From assembly GCA_900299025.1 (NCBI GenBank), contig OMIE01000088.1, positions 1-32,076 of the forward strand: 32,076 bases of DNA. Direction: 5' to 3'. The notes under the pieces were generated by a model. The model searched no databases and was not told the DNA's origin. It saw only the letters and a list, made by a program, of their open reading frames with translations. Of this stretch, positions 9,308 through 16,813 are shown piece after piece; within the stretch, counting starts at the first letter, position 1, and the number at the start of each line of letters is the position of its first letter. The translations under genes and the position numbers were made by a program. The stretch comes from Burkholderiaceae bacterium (GTDB taxonomy: Bacteria > Pseudomonadota > Gammaproteobacteria > Burkholderiales > Burkholderiaceae_E).

Positions 9308-10913
9308 GAAATCCTTCGTAGCCGTTTGCAGTTATTGTTTCGCAGCGCTTTCGATAATGAGCCATGCCACCCGCGTAGGGCATAAACACGCGGGGTTTGC
9401 CTGGTATGTTTGCCCCGAGATACCAAGAGTGTTTTGCCTTTGGCAGTAAGGTTGCCGCTGCAGCCTGATTCACCTCTTGCATCCACTGCGCGCTGGCTTG
9501 TGGTTGGGGTTCAACACGATGGAGACCCTCTGCCCTCATATGAGCAATACAGTCGCTGATCCATTCAACATGCTGCTCGATAGCAACTGGCATATTGGTT
9601 AAGACGCTGGGGCTTCCTGGGCCGGTAACCATGAAAAAGTTTGGAAAGCCGGGTACTTGTAAACCCATGTAGTTGATGGGGCCTGCCTCCCAAGCGTCGC
9701 TTAAGGCGACACCGTTTCTTCCTCTAAGATTTAGATTTAAGATCGGTCTGGTCATTGCATCGAATCCTGTCGCAAAAACAATGGCATCAAGTTTGAATAG
9801 ACCGTTAGTGGTTCTTATACCCTCTTCTGTCATCGAATCAATGGGATTTTCCCTGATATCGATCAAATCCACATGCGCTAAGTTATAAGTTTCAAAATAG
9901 TGGGTGTCGATCGGCGGCCGCTTCGCAGCAAATGGGTGATCAATGTCGCTGAGCACTTGGGCCTTGCGCGGGTCTTTCACCATCGAGCGGATCTTTTGCT
10001 TAATGAATTCGGCGGCCGTCTTGTTGGCTTCTTCACTGCTCAGTAAATCCTTAAAGCTTGCACGAAAGCGCAATCCCCCCTTTTCCCAGGCCTTTTCATA
10101 AACCGCATGACGCTCTTGTTCGGAAAGCGAAAGCGCAGACGTCTCACTGATATAAAAAGGGTGTCCATTGGGGGTTGCATGCAGAATGGTTCGAATCTCA
10201 TCCGGATGATCTTTGCAATAGGCCTTAAAAGCGTCGTCAAGCGGGCCGTTGTGCGCCGGGATGCTGTAGTTGGCGGTACGCTGAAAAACTGTCAGTGACT
10301 TAGCCTGTGCTGCGATGACCGGAATCGCCTGAATCCCTGTGGATCCCGTGCCGACGACGCCTACGCTTAAACCGGTGAAATCGACACCTTCGTGAGGCCA
10401 CTGACCGGTGTGATACCAAGGGCCCTTGAAGCGGTCAAGCCCAGGAATGGCGGGGATATTGGCCGAAGACAAATTGCCAACGGCAGAGATTAAAAATCGG
10501 GTTCGGTAGCGTTCACCGTCGTCGGTACAAAGCTCCCAGAGATTTGCCTGCTCGTCGTAGTGCGCAGACAAAAGCTTCGTTTTGAAGCGAAAGCTGCGCT
10601 TAAGGTCGAAGTGATCAGCAACAAAATTCAAATACTCGAGAATCTCGGCTTGGCCTGGGTAGCGCTCGCTCCAAGTCCATTTTTTTAGAAGTTCATCCGA
10701 AAAATAGTAGGAATAGGAGTGACTTTCGGAATCACATCGCGCTCCTGGATAACGGTTCCAATACCAGGTGCCACCAACACCATCGGCCATGTCCAGGCCA
10801 AGTACCGATAGGCCGAGACGGTCACGCAGACACAGCATTTGGTAAAGGCCGGAAAATCCGGCACCAATAATGACGGCATCCAGTTGATGTTGTGTTTGAT
10901 CGTTTGCGCTCAC
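9297..10913 (-). CDS. Type I Baeyer-Villiger monooxygenase (FAD/NADPH)
   Basis: This flavoprotein family inserts one oxygen next to a ketone, turning cyclic ketones into lactones or linear ketones into esters, using NADPH and O2. The 538 residues show the FAD Rossmann motif GAGFSG (17-22) and the NADPH motif GTGSTG (188-193). The type I fingerprint FxGxxxHxxxWP is present as FKGPWYHTGQWP at 162-173. Arg333 in AKRPPIDTHYFETYN sits where the active-site arginine of cyclohexanone and phenylacetone monooxygenases lies. The start is GTG at 10913 with GGAG six bases upstream. The family match is strong; the natural ketone cannot be told from sequence. It is transcribed divergently from the dehydrogenase gene at 11060. 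Confidence 0.92.
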   Translation of the reverse strand: MSANDQTQHQLDAVIIGAGFSGLYQMLCLRDRLGLSVLGLDMADGVGGTWYWNRYPGARCDSESHSYSYYFSDELLKKWTWSERYPGQAEILEYLNFVADHFDLKRSFRFKTKLLSAHYDEQANLWELCTDDGERYRTRFLISAVGNLSSANIPAIPGLDRFKGPWYHTGQWPHEGVDFTGLSVGVVGTGSTGIQAIPVIAAQAKSLTVFQRTANYSIPAHNGPLDDAFKAYCKDHPDEIRTILHATPNGHPFYISETSALSLSEQERHAVYEKAWEKGGLRFRASFKDLLSSEEANKTAAEFIKQKIRSMVKDPRKAQVLSDIDHPFAAKRPPIDTHYFETYNLAHVDLIDIRENPIDSMTEEGIRTTNGLFKLDAIVFATGFDAMTRPILNLNLRGRNGVALSDAWEAGPINYMGLQVPGFPNFFMVTGPGSPSVLTNMPVAIEQHVEWISDCIAHMRAEGLHRVEPQPQASAQWMQEVNQAAAATLLPKAKHSWYLGANIPGKPRVFMPYAGGMAHYRKRCETITANGYEGFLMA

Positions 10914-10939
10914 GCTATGCTCCAGCTTTCATGATTGGG

Positions 10940-10966
10940 GCACCACGCTTACAACACGCGTGGTGC
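10940..10966. promoter_or_regulatory. 9-bp inverted repeat in divergent promoter region
   Basis: Arms GCACCACGC (10940-10948) and GCGTGGTGC (10958-10966) are perfect complements around a 9-base centre. The site sits 27 bp upstream of the monooxygenase GTG and about 94 bp upstream of the divergent dehydrogenase start. It could be an operator for a dimeric repressor or activator, or a leader hairpin. No regulator gene is present in the window. Confidence 0.45.
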
Positions 10967-10975
10967 TTCAAATAG

Positions 10976-10987
10976 TTTGGTACCAAA
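10976..10987. promoter_or_regulatory. Perfect 12-bp palindrome in divergent promoter region
   Basis: TTTGGTACCAAA is fully self-complementary and lies nine bases from the preceding inverted repeat, in the same divergent intergenic stretch. It may be a second half of a bipartite operator. The assignment rests only on symmetry and position. Confidence 0.35.
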
Positions 10988-11059
10988 GCCTAGAGCCCAC
11001 CCGAGCTGACTGCAAGTCGCAAACCGGGTGAATTTGAAATGCGAGCAAACGGAGCCAGG

Positions 11060-12046
11060 ATGAGCGTCGAAACCCCAGCCACAGATCAATCACCCCAGAC
11101 GCCGACAGCATCAAGGCCATTGGAAGGCCAATCCGGCGCCTCAAAGGTCCTTCATCGCGAATTACCTCGAGTAGGATGGATTGGCACCGGCATCATGGGC
11201 CAAAGCATGGCTGGCCACTTGTTAAAAGCAGGCTACCCGCTTCATGTGCACAACCGCAGCAAACAAAAGGCTCAGGCTTTGATCGAAGCAGGTGCCCAAT
11301 GGCACGACGACCCCATATCACTTGCTGCTCAGTGCGATATTGTTTGCACCATGCTCGGTTATCCGAGTGATGTCGAGTCGCTTTATTGGGGTGGCATGGG
11401 TCTGGATACGCCGAATCGGGCAAGCCTACTTGGAGCCATACCCAAAGGCGGTCTATTGATCGATTTCACAACCTCGAGTCCTGCCCTGGCAAGGCGGATC
11501 GCGCTTGCGGCCGATGCGCTCGGCTTGAGCAGTCTTGATGCTCCGGTTTCTGGGGGAGATATCGGCGCAAGGCAGGCCAAGCTATCGATCATGGTCGGCG
11601 GCGAAGCGGCTGCCTTTGAAAGGGCGCAGCCTTTGCTCGCTTGTATGGGTCAGCAAATCGTGTTGCAAGGGCTTGCTGGTTTCGGCCAGCACGCAAAAAT
11701 GTGTAACCAAATCGTGATCGCTTCCACGCTCATGGGTGTTTGTGAGGCGATCGCCTATATGAACCGCAGCGGTCTGGATCCAAGCTTGGTCATGCAGTCG
11801 ATTGGTAGTGGAGGCGCTGCAAGTTTTCAGCTCAATACGGTGGGTGCCAAGATCTTGCGCGGTGACTTTGAGCCGGGCTTTTTTATGGAACACTTCGTTA
11901 AGGATATGAGTATTGCGCTTGCGGAGGCCGAGCGCATGCAATTGTCTTTACCAGGCCTTACACAAGCAAAGGCTTTGTACGATCGCTTGATGGCGCAAGG
12001 CTATGGGCGTCGTGGTACCCAGGCCCTGCTTCGTGCCTATGATTGA
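11060..12046 (+). CDS. 3-hydroxyisobutyrate dehydrogenase-family NAD(P)-dependent oxidoreductase
   Basis: This beta-hydroxyacid dehydrogenase family oxidises 3-hydroxyacids or reduces the matching semialdehydes. With the chosen start it has 328 residues. A low-complexity Ser/Thr/Pro-rich tail (1-35) precedes the Rossmann motif GTGIMG (42-47). DAPVSGGDIGA (160-170) is the substrate loop, and Lys213 and Asn216 in HAKMCNQ are the catalytic pair. I prefer the ATG at 11060 over one at 11039 because GGAG at 11051-11054 is spaced five bases from it. About 35 residues longer at the N-terminus than usual. It precedes the Old Yellow Enzyme gene by 56 bp with a hairpin at its stop codon. The exact substrate is unknown. 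Confidence 0.88.
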   Translation: MSVETPATDQSPQTPTASRPLEGQSGASKVLHRELPRVGWIGTGIMGQSMAGHLLKAGYPLHVHNRSKQKAQALIEAGAQWHDDPISLAAQCDIVCTMLGYPSDVESLYWGGMGLDTPNRASLLGAIPKGGLLIDFTTSSPALARRIALAADALGLSSLDAPVSGGDIGARQAKLSIMVGGEAAAFERAQPLLACMGQQIVLQGLAGFGQHAKMCNQIVIASTLMGVCEAIAYMNRSGLDPSLVMQSIGSGGAASFQLNTVGAKILRGDFEPGFFMEHFVKDMSIALAEAERMQLSLPGLTQAKALYDRLMAQGYGRRGTQALLRAYD

Positions 12047-12065
12047 ACCATCTTTTTGGTTCAAT
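12042..12065 (+). terminator. Hairpin spanning the dehydrogenase stop codon
   Basis: ATTGAACCA (12042-12050) and TGGTTCAAT (12057-12065) form a perfect 9-bp stem around a T-rich loop and include the stop codon TGA. There is no T-tract after the stem, so it is not a classic intrinsic terminator. It may limit read-through into, or protect the transcript ahead of, the next gene. Confidence 0.4.
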
Positions 12066-12102
12066 GATTGGATCGGTACATGAAATATAAACTTGAACTT
12101 AA

Positions 12103-13281
12103 ATGGAAAATTCAGTAAAACTTTTTAGCACCTTAAAGATTCGTGATTGCGAACTTCCCAATCGGGTGGTTGTGGCACCTATGCACCAATACGCTGGCGT
12201 AGACGGTTTTGCCAATGACTGGCATTTGATGAATGCCGGACGTTTCGCTGCGGGTGGTGTTGGCCTTGTCATGATGGAGTCCACCAAGGTTGAGCGGCGT
12301 GGTTGTGGCACGGTCGGCGATTTGGGCCTTTGGGACGATTGTTTTATCCCAGGACTTGCACGCATCGCAGGCTTCATCCAGCAATGCGGCGCAAAGGCTG
12401 GCATTCAGCTAGGCCACTCAGGGCGTAAGGCGCGTTGCATGCGTCCCTGGGAAGGCGGACGACCGATTGCTGCCGACAGCGATACAGCGCGCTCGGTCAA
12501 GGATTGGGATGACTGGGAATTAGTGGCCCCGAGCGCACTTGCTGCCGATGAGGGTTGGCCGGTGCCACGTGCACTCGGTATCAACGAAATCGCTTTGGTG
12601 GTCGAGCGCTTTGCCCAAGCAGCCGAGCGTGCCGATCGAGCGGGTTTTGACATGATCGAGTTGCATGGCGCGCATGGCTTTTTGATCCATGAATTTTTGT
12701 CGCCGCTTGCCAATCAGCGTCAAGATGCTTACGGTGGCACTGAGACCAAACGGATGCGCTTTGCGCTTGAGGTTGCAGAAGCCGTTCGTGCGCGCTGGCC
12801 AGCTGCAAAGCCCTTGTTCATGCGTTTGTCGGTCCAAGACGATGCGGGCTGGGGTCCGGAGCAAAGTGTGGTGCTTGCGCGCGAACTCAAACGTCTTGGG
12901 GTTGATGCGATCGATTGCAGTGCTGGCGGCATCCTTGGAAAGCCACCTTCTGGAGCGGCCAAGCCAGCTTATGGTTATCAGGTGCCATATGCCGAACAGA
13001 TCAAACGCGACGCGGGTCTGCTCACGATGGCGGTTGGACTTATTGTCCACGCAGCGCAAGCCGAGGCAATTCTGCAATCGGGTCAGGCTGATTTGATCGC
13101 TTTCGCTCGGGAATTGTTATACAACCCCAATTGGGCTGTCGACGCTGCACAAAAGCTTGGGGTTGATCCCAAGTTCACGATGCTCCCGCCTGCCTATCAG
13201 TACTGGCTCGAGCGACGTGCAGCAACTGTGCCTGAGGTGAAGGCATCGACCTGGGGGGTCGATGCTTTCCGTGGAGGCTAA
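12103..13281 (+). CDS. Old Yellow Enzyme family NAD(P)H:flavin oxidoreductase (YqjM/XenA-like)
   Basis: This FMN ene-reductase family reduces the C=C bond of activated alkenes such as enones. The 392 residues form one TIM barrel. Landmarks are PNRVVVAPMHQYAG (19-32), the substrate-binding pair His188 and His191 in IELHGAHGFLIHEF, and RQDAYGG (206-212). In YqjM and XenA the third residue of PMCxY is a cysteine that tunes the flavin; here it is His28, while the next aromatic (Tyr30) is kept. Classical old yellow enzymes also differ at this site, so activity is still expected. No clear Shine-Dalgarno sequence precedes the ATG at 12103. It probably shares a transcript with the 3-hydroxyisobutyrate dehydrogenase-like gene. 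Confidence 0.9.
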   Translation: MENSVKLFSTLKIRDCELPNRVVVAPMHQYAGVDGFANDWHLMNAGRFAAGGVGLVMMESTKVERRGCGTVGDLGLWDDCFIPGLARIAGFIQQCGAKAGIQLGHSGRKARCMRPWEGGRPIAADSDTARSVKDWDDWELVAPSALAADEGWPVPRALGINEIALVVERFAQAAERADRAGFDMIELHGAHGFLIHEFLSPLANQRQDAYGGTETKRMRFALEVAEAVRARWPAAKPLFMRLSVQDDAGWGPEQSVVLARELKRLGVDAIDCSAGGILGKPPSGAAKPAYGYQVPYAEQIKRDAGLLTMAVGLIVHAAQAEAILQSGQADLIAFARELLYNPNWAVDAAQKLGVDPKFTMLPPAYQYWLERRAATVPEVKASTWGVDAFRGG

Positions 13282-13321
13282 ATGACTTACCGAGTGTTCG
13301 CTAGGTTTGTGAGCCCGCGGA

Positions 13322-14374
13322 TTAAGCCGGTTCAAACACACCTTTACCCGTGGTTTGCTGATCGAAGAGCGCATAAGCTTCAGGTGCCTGATCAAGCGTC
13401 CAGCGGTGGGTGAAAAGCTGATCGAGATCAACGCCTCTGTCGGCCACATACTCGGCACAGGCGGCCTGGCCCACTGTAGAAAAGGTCCATGAACCGATGA
13501 GCGTGACCTGGCGACGCAGCAAATCGGGACTCACATCAAGCGTGACGCTATCGCCTTCGCCCACAAAGCAAGCCTTGCCCCAGGTGCGAACGCAGCGAAC
13601 GGCCTGAGCGCGCGCTTTGGGCGATGAGGATGCGTCAACCGAGGCATGAGCCCCTCGGCCGTGGGTGTGATCGCGAATTGCACTCACCACATCATCAACT
13701 TCGGCTGGATTGATCAAGATATCCGCACCAAAGGCCTTTGCACGATCGAGTCGCTCTTGACTGGTATCGAGTGCGATTACCCGGGCGCCCATTTCAGCAG
13801 CAAGCAGTGTGACCGAAAGACCAACAGGGCCTTGCCCAAAGACAGCAATCGTTTGATCACCGGTGAGTTGCAGACGTTGCAAAGCGCCCCAAGCTGTTCC
13901 CGTTCCGCAAGAAATCGCAGCACCCGCTTTAAAGCTCAACGCATCGGGCAGTGGTACGAGGGTGCGCGCAGGGCACTTCATGTAGCGCGCATGGGCACCG
14001 TGGCCTGTGGCACCGTAGACCTCGGCGACACCATCCACGCAAAGCTGCATCCAGCCCGTTGAGCAATGGTCGCAAACGCCACAGCCGCGATAGTGATGCT
14101 GCATGACCCGCATGCCTTCGCGAGCCATGGCAGGCGATACGCCAGGGCCTACTGCCGCAACCACGCCGCAAGGTTCGTGGCCACCAATTAAGGGGAAGGG
14201 GACATTACCCAAACCCAGCGAGGCGGCGCCACCGGCAGCCCGATAAAACTTCAGGTCCGAGCCGCACATGCCCGAAGCTTTGATTTCAAGCACGACCTCA
14301 CCCGGCCCAGGTGTTGGGTCGGGAAACTCCATCAATTCGATCTTGCGATTGCCGCAAAATACAACGCCTTTCAT
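13322..14374 (-). CDS. Zinc-dependent medium-chain alcohol dehydrogenase
   Basis: This is a cytosolic MDR-family dehydrogenase that likely interconverts a secondary alcohol or polyol and a ketone. It has 350 residues from the chosen start. Catalytic zinc ligands are Cys37 (MCGSD) and His66-Glu67 (GGHEPCG); structural zinc is held by Cys98, Cys101, Cys104 and Cys112. A Rossmann motif VFGQGPVGL follows in the second half. The frame extends 23 codons further upstream, but the ATG at 14374 gives a canonical MKGVVF start and overlaps the SDR stop as ATGA. The two genes are therefore translationally coupled. Convergent with the ene-reductase gene, 40 bp apart. Confidence 0.9.
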   Translation of the reverse strand: MKGVVFCGNRKIELMEFPDPTPGPGEVVLEIKASGMCGSDLKFYRAAGGAASLGLGNVPFPLIGGHEPCGVVAAVGPGVSPAMAREGMRVMQHHYRGCGVCDHCSTGWMQLCVDGVAEVYGATGHGAHARYMKCPARTLVPLPDALSFKAGAAISCGTGTAWGALQRLQLTGDQTIAVFGQGPVGLSVTLLAAEMGARVIALDTSQERLDRAKAFGADILINPAEVDDVVSAIRDHTHGRGAHASVDASSSPKARAQAVRCVRTWGKACFVGEGDSVTLDVSPDLLRRQVTLIGSWTFSTVGQAACAEYVADRGVDLDQLFTHRWTLDQAPEAYALFDQQTTGKGVFEPA

Positions 14375-15150
14375 CGATAGCCCCCGTCGGCCATGACAAC
14401 CTGGCCCATCAGGTAAGGCATGGTGAGCAAATGGGCTGCGCAACGCGCCATCTCTTCGGGTTCAGCCCAGCGTTTCATCCAGATCTTGGCCGATTCTTTT
14501 TCGCGTACATCGGGAGGCAGCGTTGCATTTAAGTCGGTATTAATCCAGCCCGGCGCAAGCGCGTTGACGCAGATTTGCGATTCGGACAAATGCTCAGCGG
14601 CGGTTCGGACAAGCATGTTGGCCGCCGCCTTTGATGAGTCATAGTGGGCAGACACCGGATCCTGGCTATTGATGCCATTGGTGGAAGTAACCAACAAAAT
14701 CTTGCCTCTGAAATCACCACGCAACGGGTTGTGCATCATCGACAGCGCTGCATGCTTGGTAACAAGAAACGCGCCGGTGGTGTTGGTGTTGAGAACCGTA
14801 TCCCATTCGTCCTGAGTTTGATCGAAAAAGTCGGTGTTTGGCGAAACACCAGCACTGTGGATCAGGTAGTCGATGCGAATGCCAGCCTTGGTGATGTGGT
14901 CGAAAAACGAAGCAACCGACGCTTCGGTCCCAACCTCGCACGGGAAGGCTGCGACGTTGATCGATTTACCTCCCGATGCGGCGCGGATGCGATCAAGCGC
15001 TTTTTCGGTTTTGTCGGGGCGACGACTAGCTGAAACAACCACGTCGCCGCCGCACTTGGCAATGAGTTCGGCACAGGTTAAACCGATGCCACTTGCACCG
15101 CCAGTAATGACGGTGGTGGTGCCGCTGAAATCAAAAACTGCCTGGCCCAT
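14371..15150 (-). CDS. Short-chain dehydrogenase/reductase
   Basis: This classical SDR has 259 residues. The cofactor motif TGGASGIG lies at 16-23, HSAG at 98-101, and the catalytic residues are Ser156 or Thr157 (LVTSTNG), Tyr170 and Lys174 (YDSSK). It is expected to oxidise or reduce a hydroxyl/keto group with NAD(P). An excellent Shine-Dalgarno sequence, GAGGAG, precedes the ATG at 15150. Pairing with the coupled zinc alcohol dehydrogenase suggests two successive redox steps or two stereochemical specificities on one substrate. It starts 48 bp after the sthA stop on the same strand, so it may be co-transcribed. The substrate is not predictable. Confidence 0.9.
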   Translation of the reverse strand: MGQAVFDFSGTTTVITGGASGIGLTCAELIAKCGGDVVVSASRRPDKTEKALDRIRAASGGKSINVAAFPCEVGTEASVASFFDHITKAGIRIDYLIHSAGVSPNTDFFDQTQDEWDTVLNTNTTGAFLVTKHAALSMMHNPLRGDFRGKILLVTSTNGINSQDPVSAHYDSSKAAANMLVRTAAEHLSESQICVNALAPGWINTDLNATLPPDVREKESAKIWMKRWAEPEEMARCAAHLLTMPYLMGQVVMADGGYR

Positions 15151-15198
15151 AGTGATTCTCCTCGATTCGATGGGTTGATTCTTATTGTAATAACGGTC

Positions 15199-16668
15199 TT
15201 AAACGGATAGGCGATTTAAACCATCGAGGGCTGCGGTTTTGTAGCACTCAGCCAGGGTCGGGAAGTTAAACACAGCATCAGCAAAGTAATCGATTGATCC
15301 GTTATGGGCCATCAATGTTTGGCCAATGTGAATCAGTTCGCTTGCGCCTTCACCCATGATGTGCACACCGAGCAATTTTTTCGTGTCGGGGCTGAAAATA
15401 ATTTTCAACATACCGGTACGGTCGCCGATGATCTGGCCGCGAGAAATCTCTCGATAATTGGCCTTGCCGATTTCATAAGGGATACCTGCGGCCGTGAGTT
15501 CGTCCTCGTTTTTGCCGATTGTTGATATTTCAGGAACGGTATAAATACCGTATGGAAATAGTCCGATACCCCCTTCATGGTCCACCCGCAAACCAAAGGC
15601 GTGACGGCTTGCTGCACGTCCTTGTTCATAGGATGTTGAAGCGAGCGAGGGAAAGCCGATCACATCGCCCACAGCATAAATATGCTCGACGTTGCTTTGG
15701 AAGTGCTCATTGACTGGAATGCGGTCACGGTCATCCTTTTGTACGCCAGCTTTGTCGATATCGAGCCTGCCTGTTGCTCCGACCCGGCCGATGGAGTAAA
15801 GCGTGGCCTCTGCGTGAAGAATCTTTCCACTCTTGAGGCGAACTTCCACGGGTTTTGAAACACCTTGAAGCATATGGATTTCGGCAACTTCTTCGCCAAG
15901 GCGCATGGTGACGTTGCTTTGTTGCACGACATAGGTGAGCGCTGCTGAAATCTCGTGATCGAGGAATGGCAGCAGGGTGGGGCGCTTATCAACAATCGTG
16001 ACCCGCACGCCCAGCGCAGCAAACATCGTGGCGTATTCCACGCCAATCACACCTGCGCCAACGACAATGAGCGATCGTGGCAAGAATTCAAGGCCAAGCA
16101 CATCGTCGCTTGTAAAAATCCGTTGCCCGTCAAACGGAATATGAGTGTCACGTGCAGCCTCTGTACCACACGCAATAACGATTTTCTCGGCAGTGATCTG
16201 CCTGCGGCCATGGCCGGTTGCCGATTGCAATTCGATCGTGTGCGGATCAACAAAACGAGCGGTTGATTCGATGAGTTCGACGCGGTTGCGGGTCATTTGG
16301 TTACGGATCACATCGATTTCAGAACGAACCACTTGTTGCACACGATACAGCAAGTCATCGATGCTGATGTCTTGTTTCACGCGGTATGAAGAGCCGTAAA
16401 TGCCGCGCTCGCGAAATCCGGATAAGTGCATGACCGCTTCGCGAAAGGTCTTTGAAGGGATGGTACCGGTATTAACGCAAACGCCGCCAACCGCTCTTGC
16501 GCGCTCAATCACCGCGGCGCGCTTGCCGATCTTGGCTGCCTGAATAGCAGCGCGCTGACCCGATGGACCCGAGCCGATCACCACCAAGTCATAGTCGTAA
16601 TCTGATTTTTTTACTGCCTTGGTGGTCTTACTTGCCGCTTTGACGGCTGATTCTGCCTTCGAGTCCAT
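15199..16668 (-). CDS. sthA: Soluble (Si-specific) pyridine nucleotide transhydrogenase
   Basis: SthA is a soluble FAD enzyme that moves reducing equivalents between NADPH and NADH. The 489 residues are a little longer than the usual 465 because of a Lys/Ala-rich tail (1-23). FAD motif GSGPSG is at 32-37. The signature GGVCVNTGTIPSKT (61-74) keeps Cys64 but has Thr69 where dihydrolipoamide dehydrogenases have the second redox cysteine, which separates SthA from them. An ATG at 16668 with GGGAG nine bases upstream is preferred. The frame continues to 16830, but that would overlap the divergent aldehyde dehydrogenase gene. Placement among NAD(P)H enzymes hints at cofactor balancing for this cluster. 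Confidence 0.93.
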   Translation of the reverse strand: MDSKAESAVKAASKTTKAVKKSDYDYDLVVIGSGPSGQRAAIQAAKIGKRAAVIERARAVGGVCVNTGTIPSKTFREAVMHLSGFRERGIYGSSYRVKQDISIDDLLYRVQQVVRSEIDVIRNQMTRNRVELIESTARFVDPHTIELQSATGHGRRQITAEKIVIACGTEAARDTHIPFDGQRIFTSDDVLGLEFLPRSLIVVGAGVIGVEYATMFAALGVRVTIVDKRPTLLPFLDHEISAALTYVVQQSNVTMRLGEEVAEIHMLQGVSKPVEVRLKSGKILHAEATLYSIGRVGATGRLDIDKAGVQKDDRDRIPVNEHFQSNVEHIYAVGDVIGFPSLASTSYEQGRAASRHAFGLRVDHEGGIGLFPYGIYTVPEISTIGKNEDELTAAGIPYEIGKANYREISRGQIIGDRTGMLKIIFSPDTKKLLGVHIMGEGASELIHIGQTLMAHNGSIDYFADAVFNFPTLAECYKTAALDGLNRLSV

Positions 16669-16813
16669 GACTGTTTTCTCCCAAGAGTCGTATAGTTGCG
16701 TTAGGGCCGGCTGGATGCGCGTACTCAGCGCGCTTAGGCGAGCGCCGCCGATCTTAGTCACAGCGCTTGTGCTTTGTAAACATGCAATCGTATGAACCCA
16801 GGGAGATGACCTA

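Noticed and set aside
12080-12118. Twelve-codon upstream frame (MKYKLELKWKIQ) overlapping the ene-reductase start
   Set aside because: There is no ribosome-binding site and it is short enough to occur by chance; kept only as a note.
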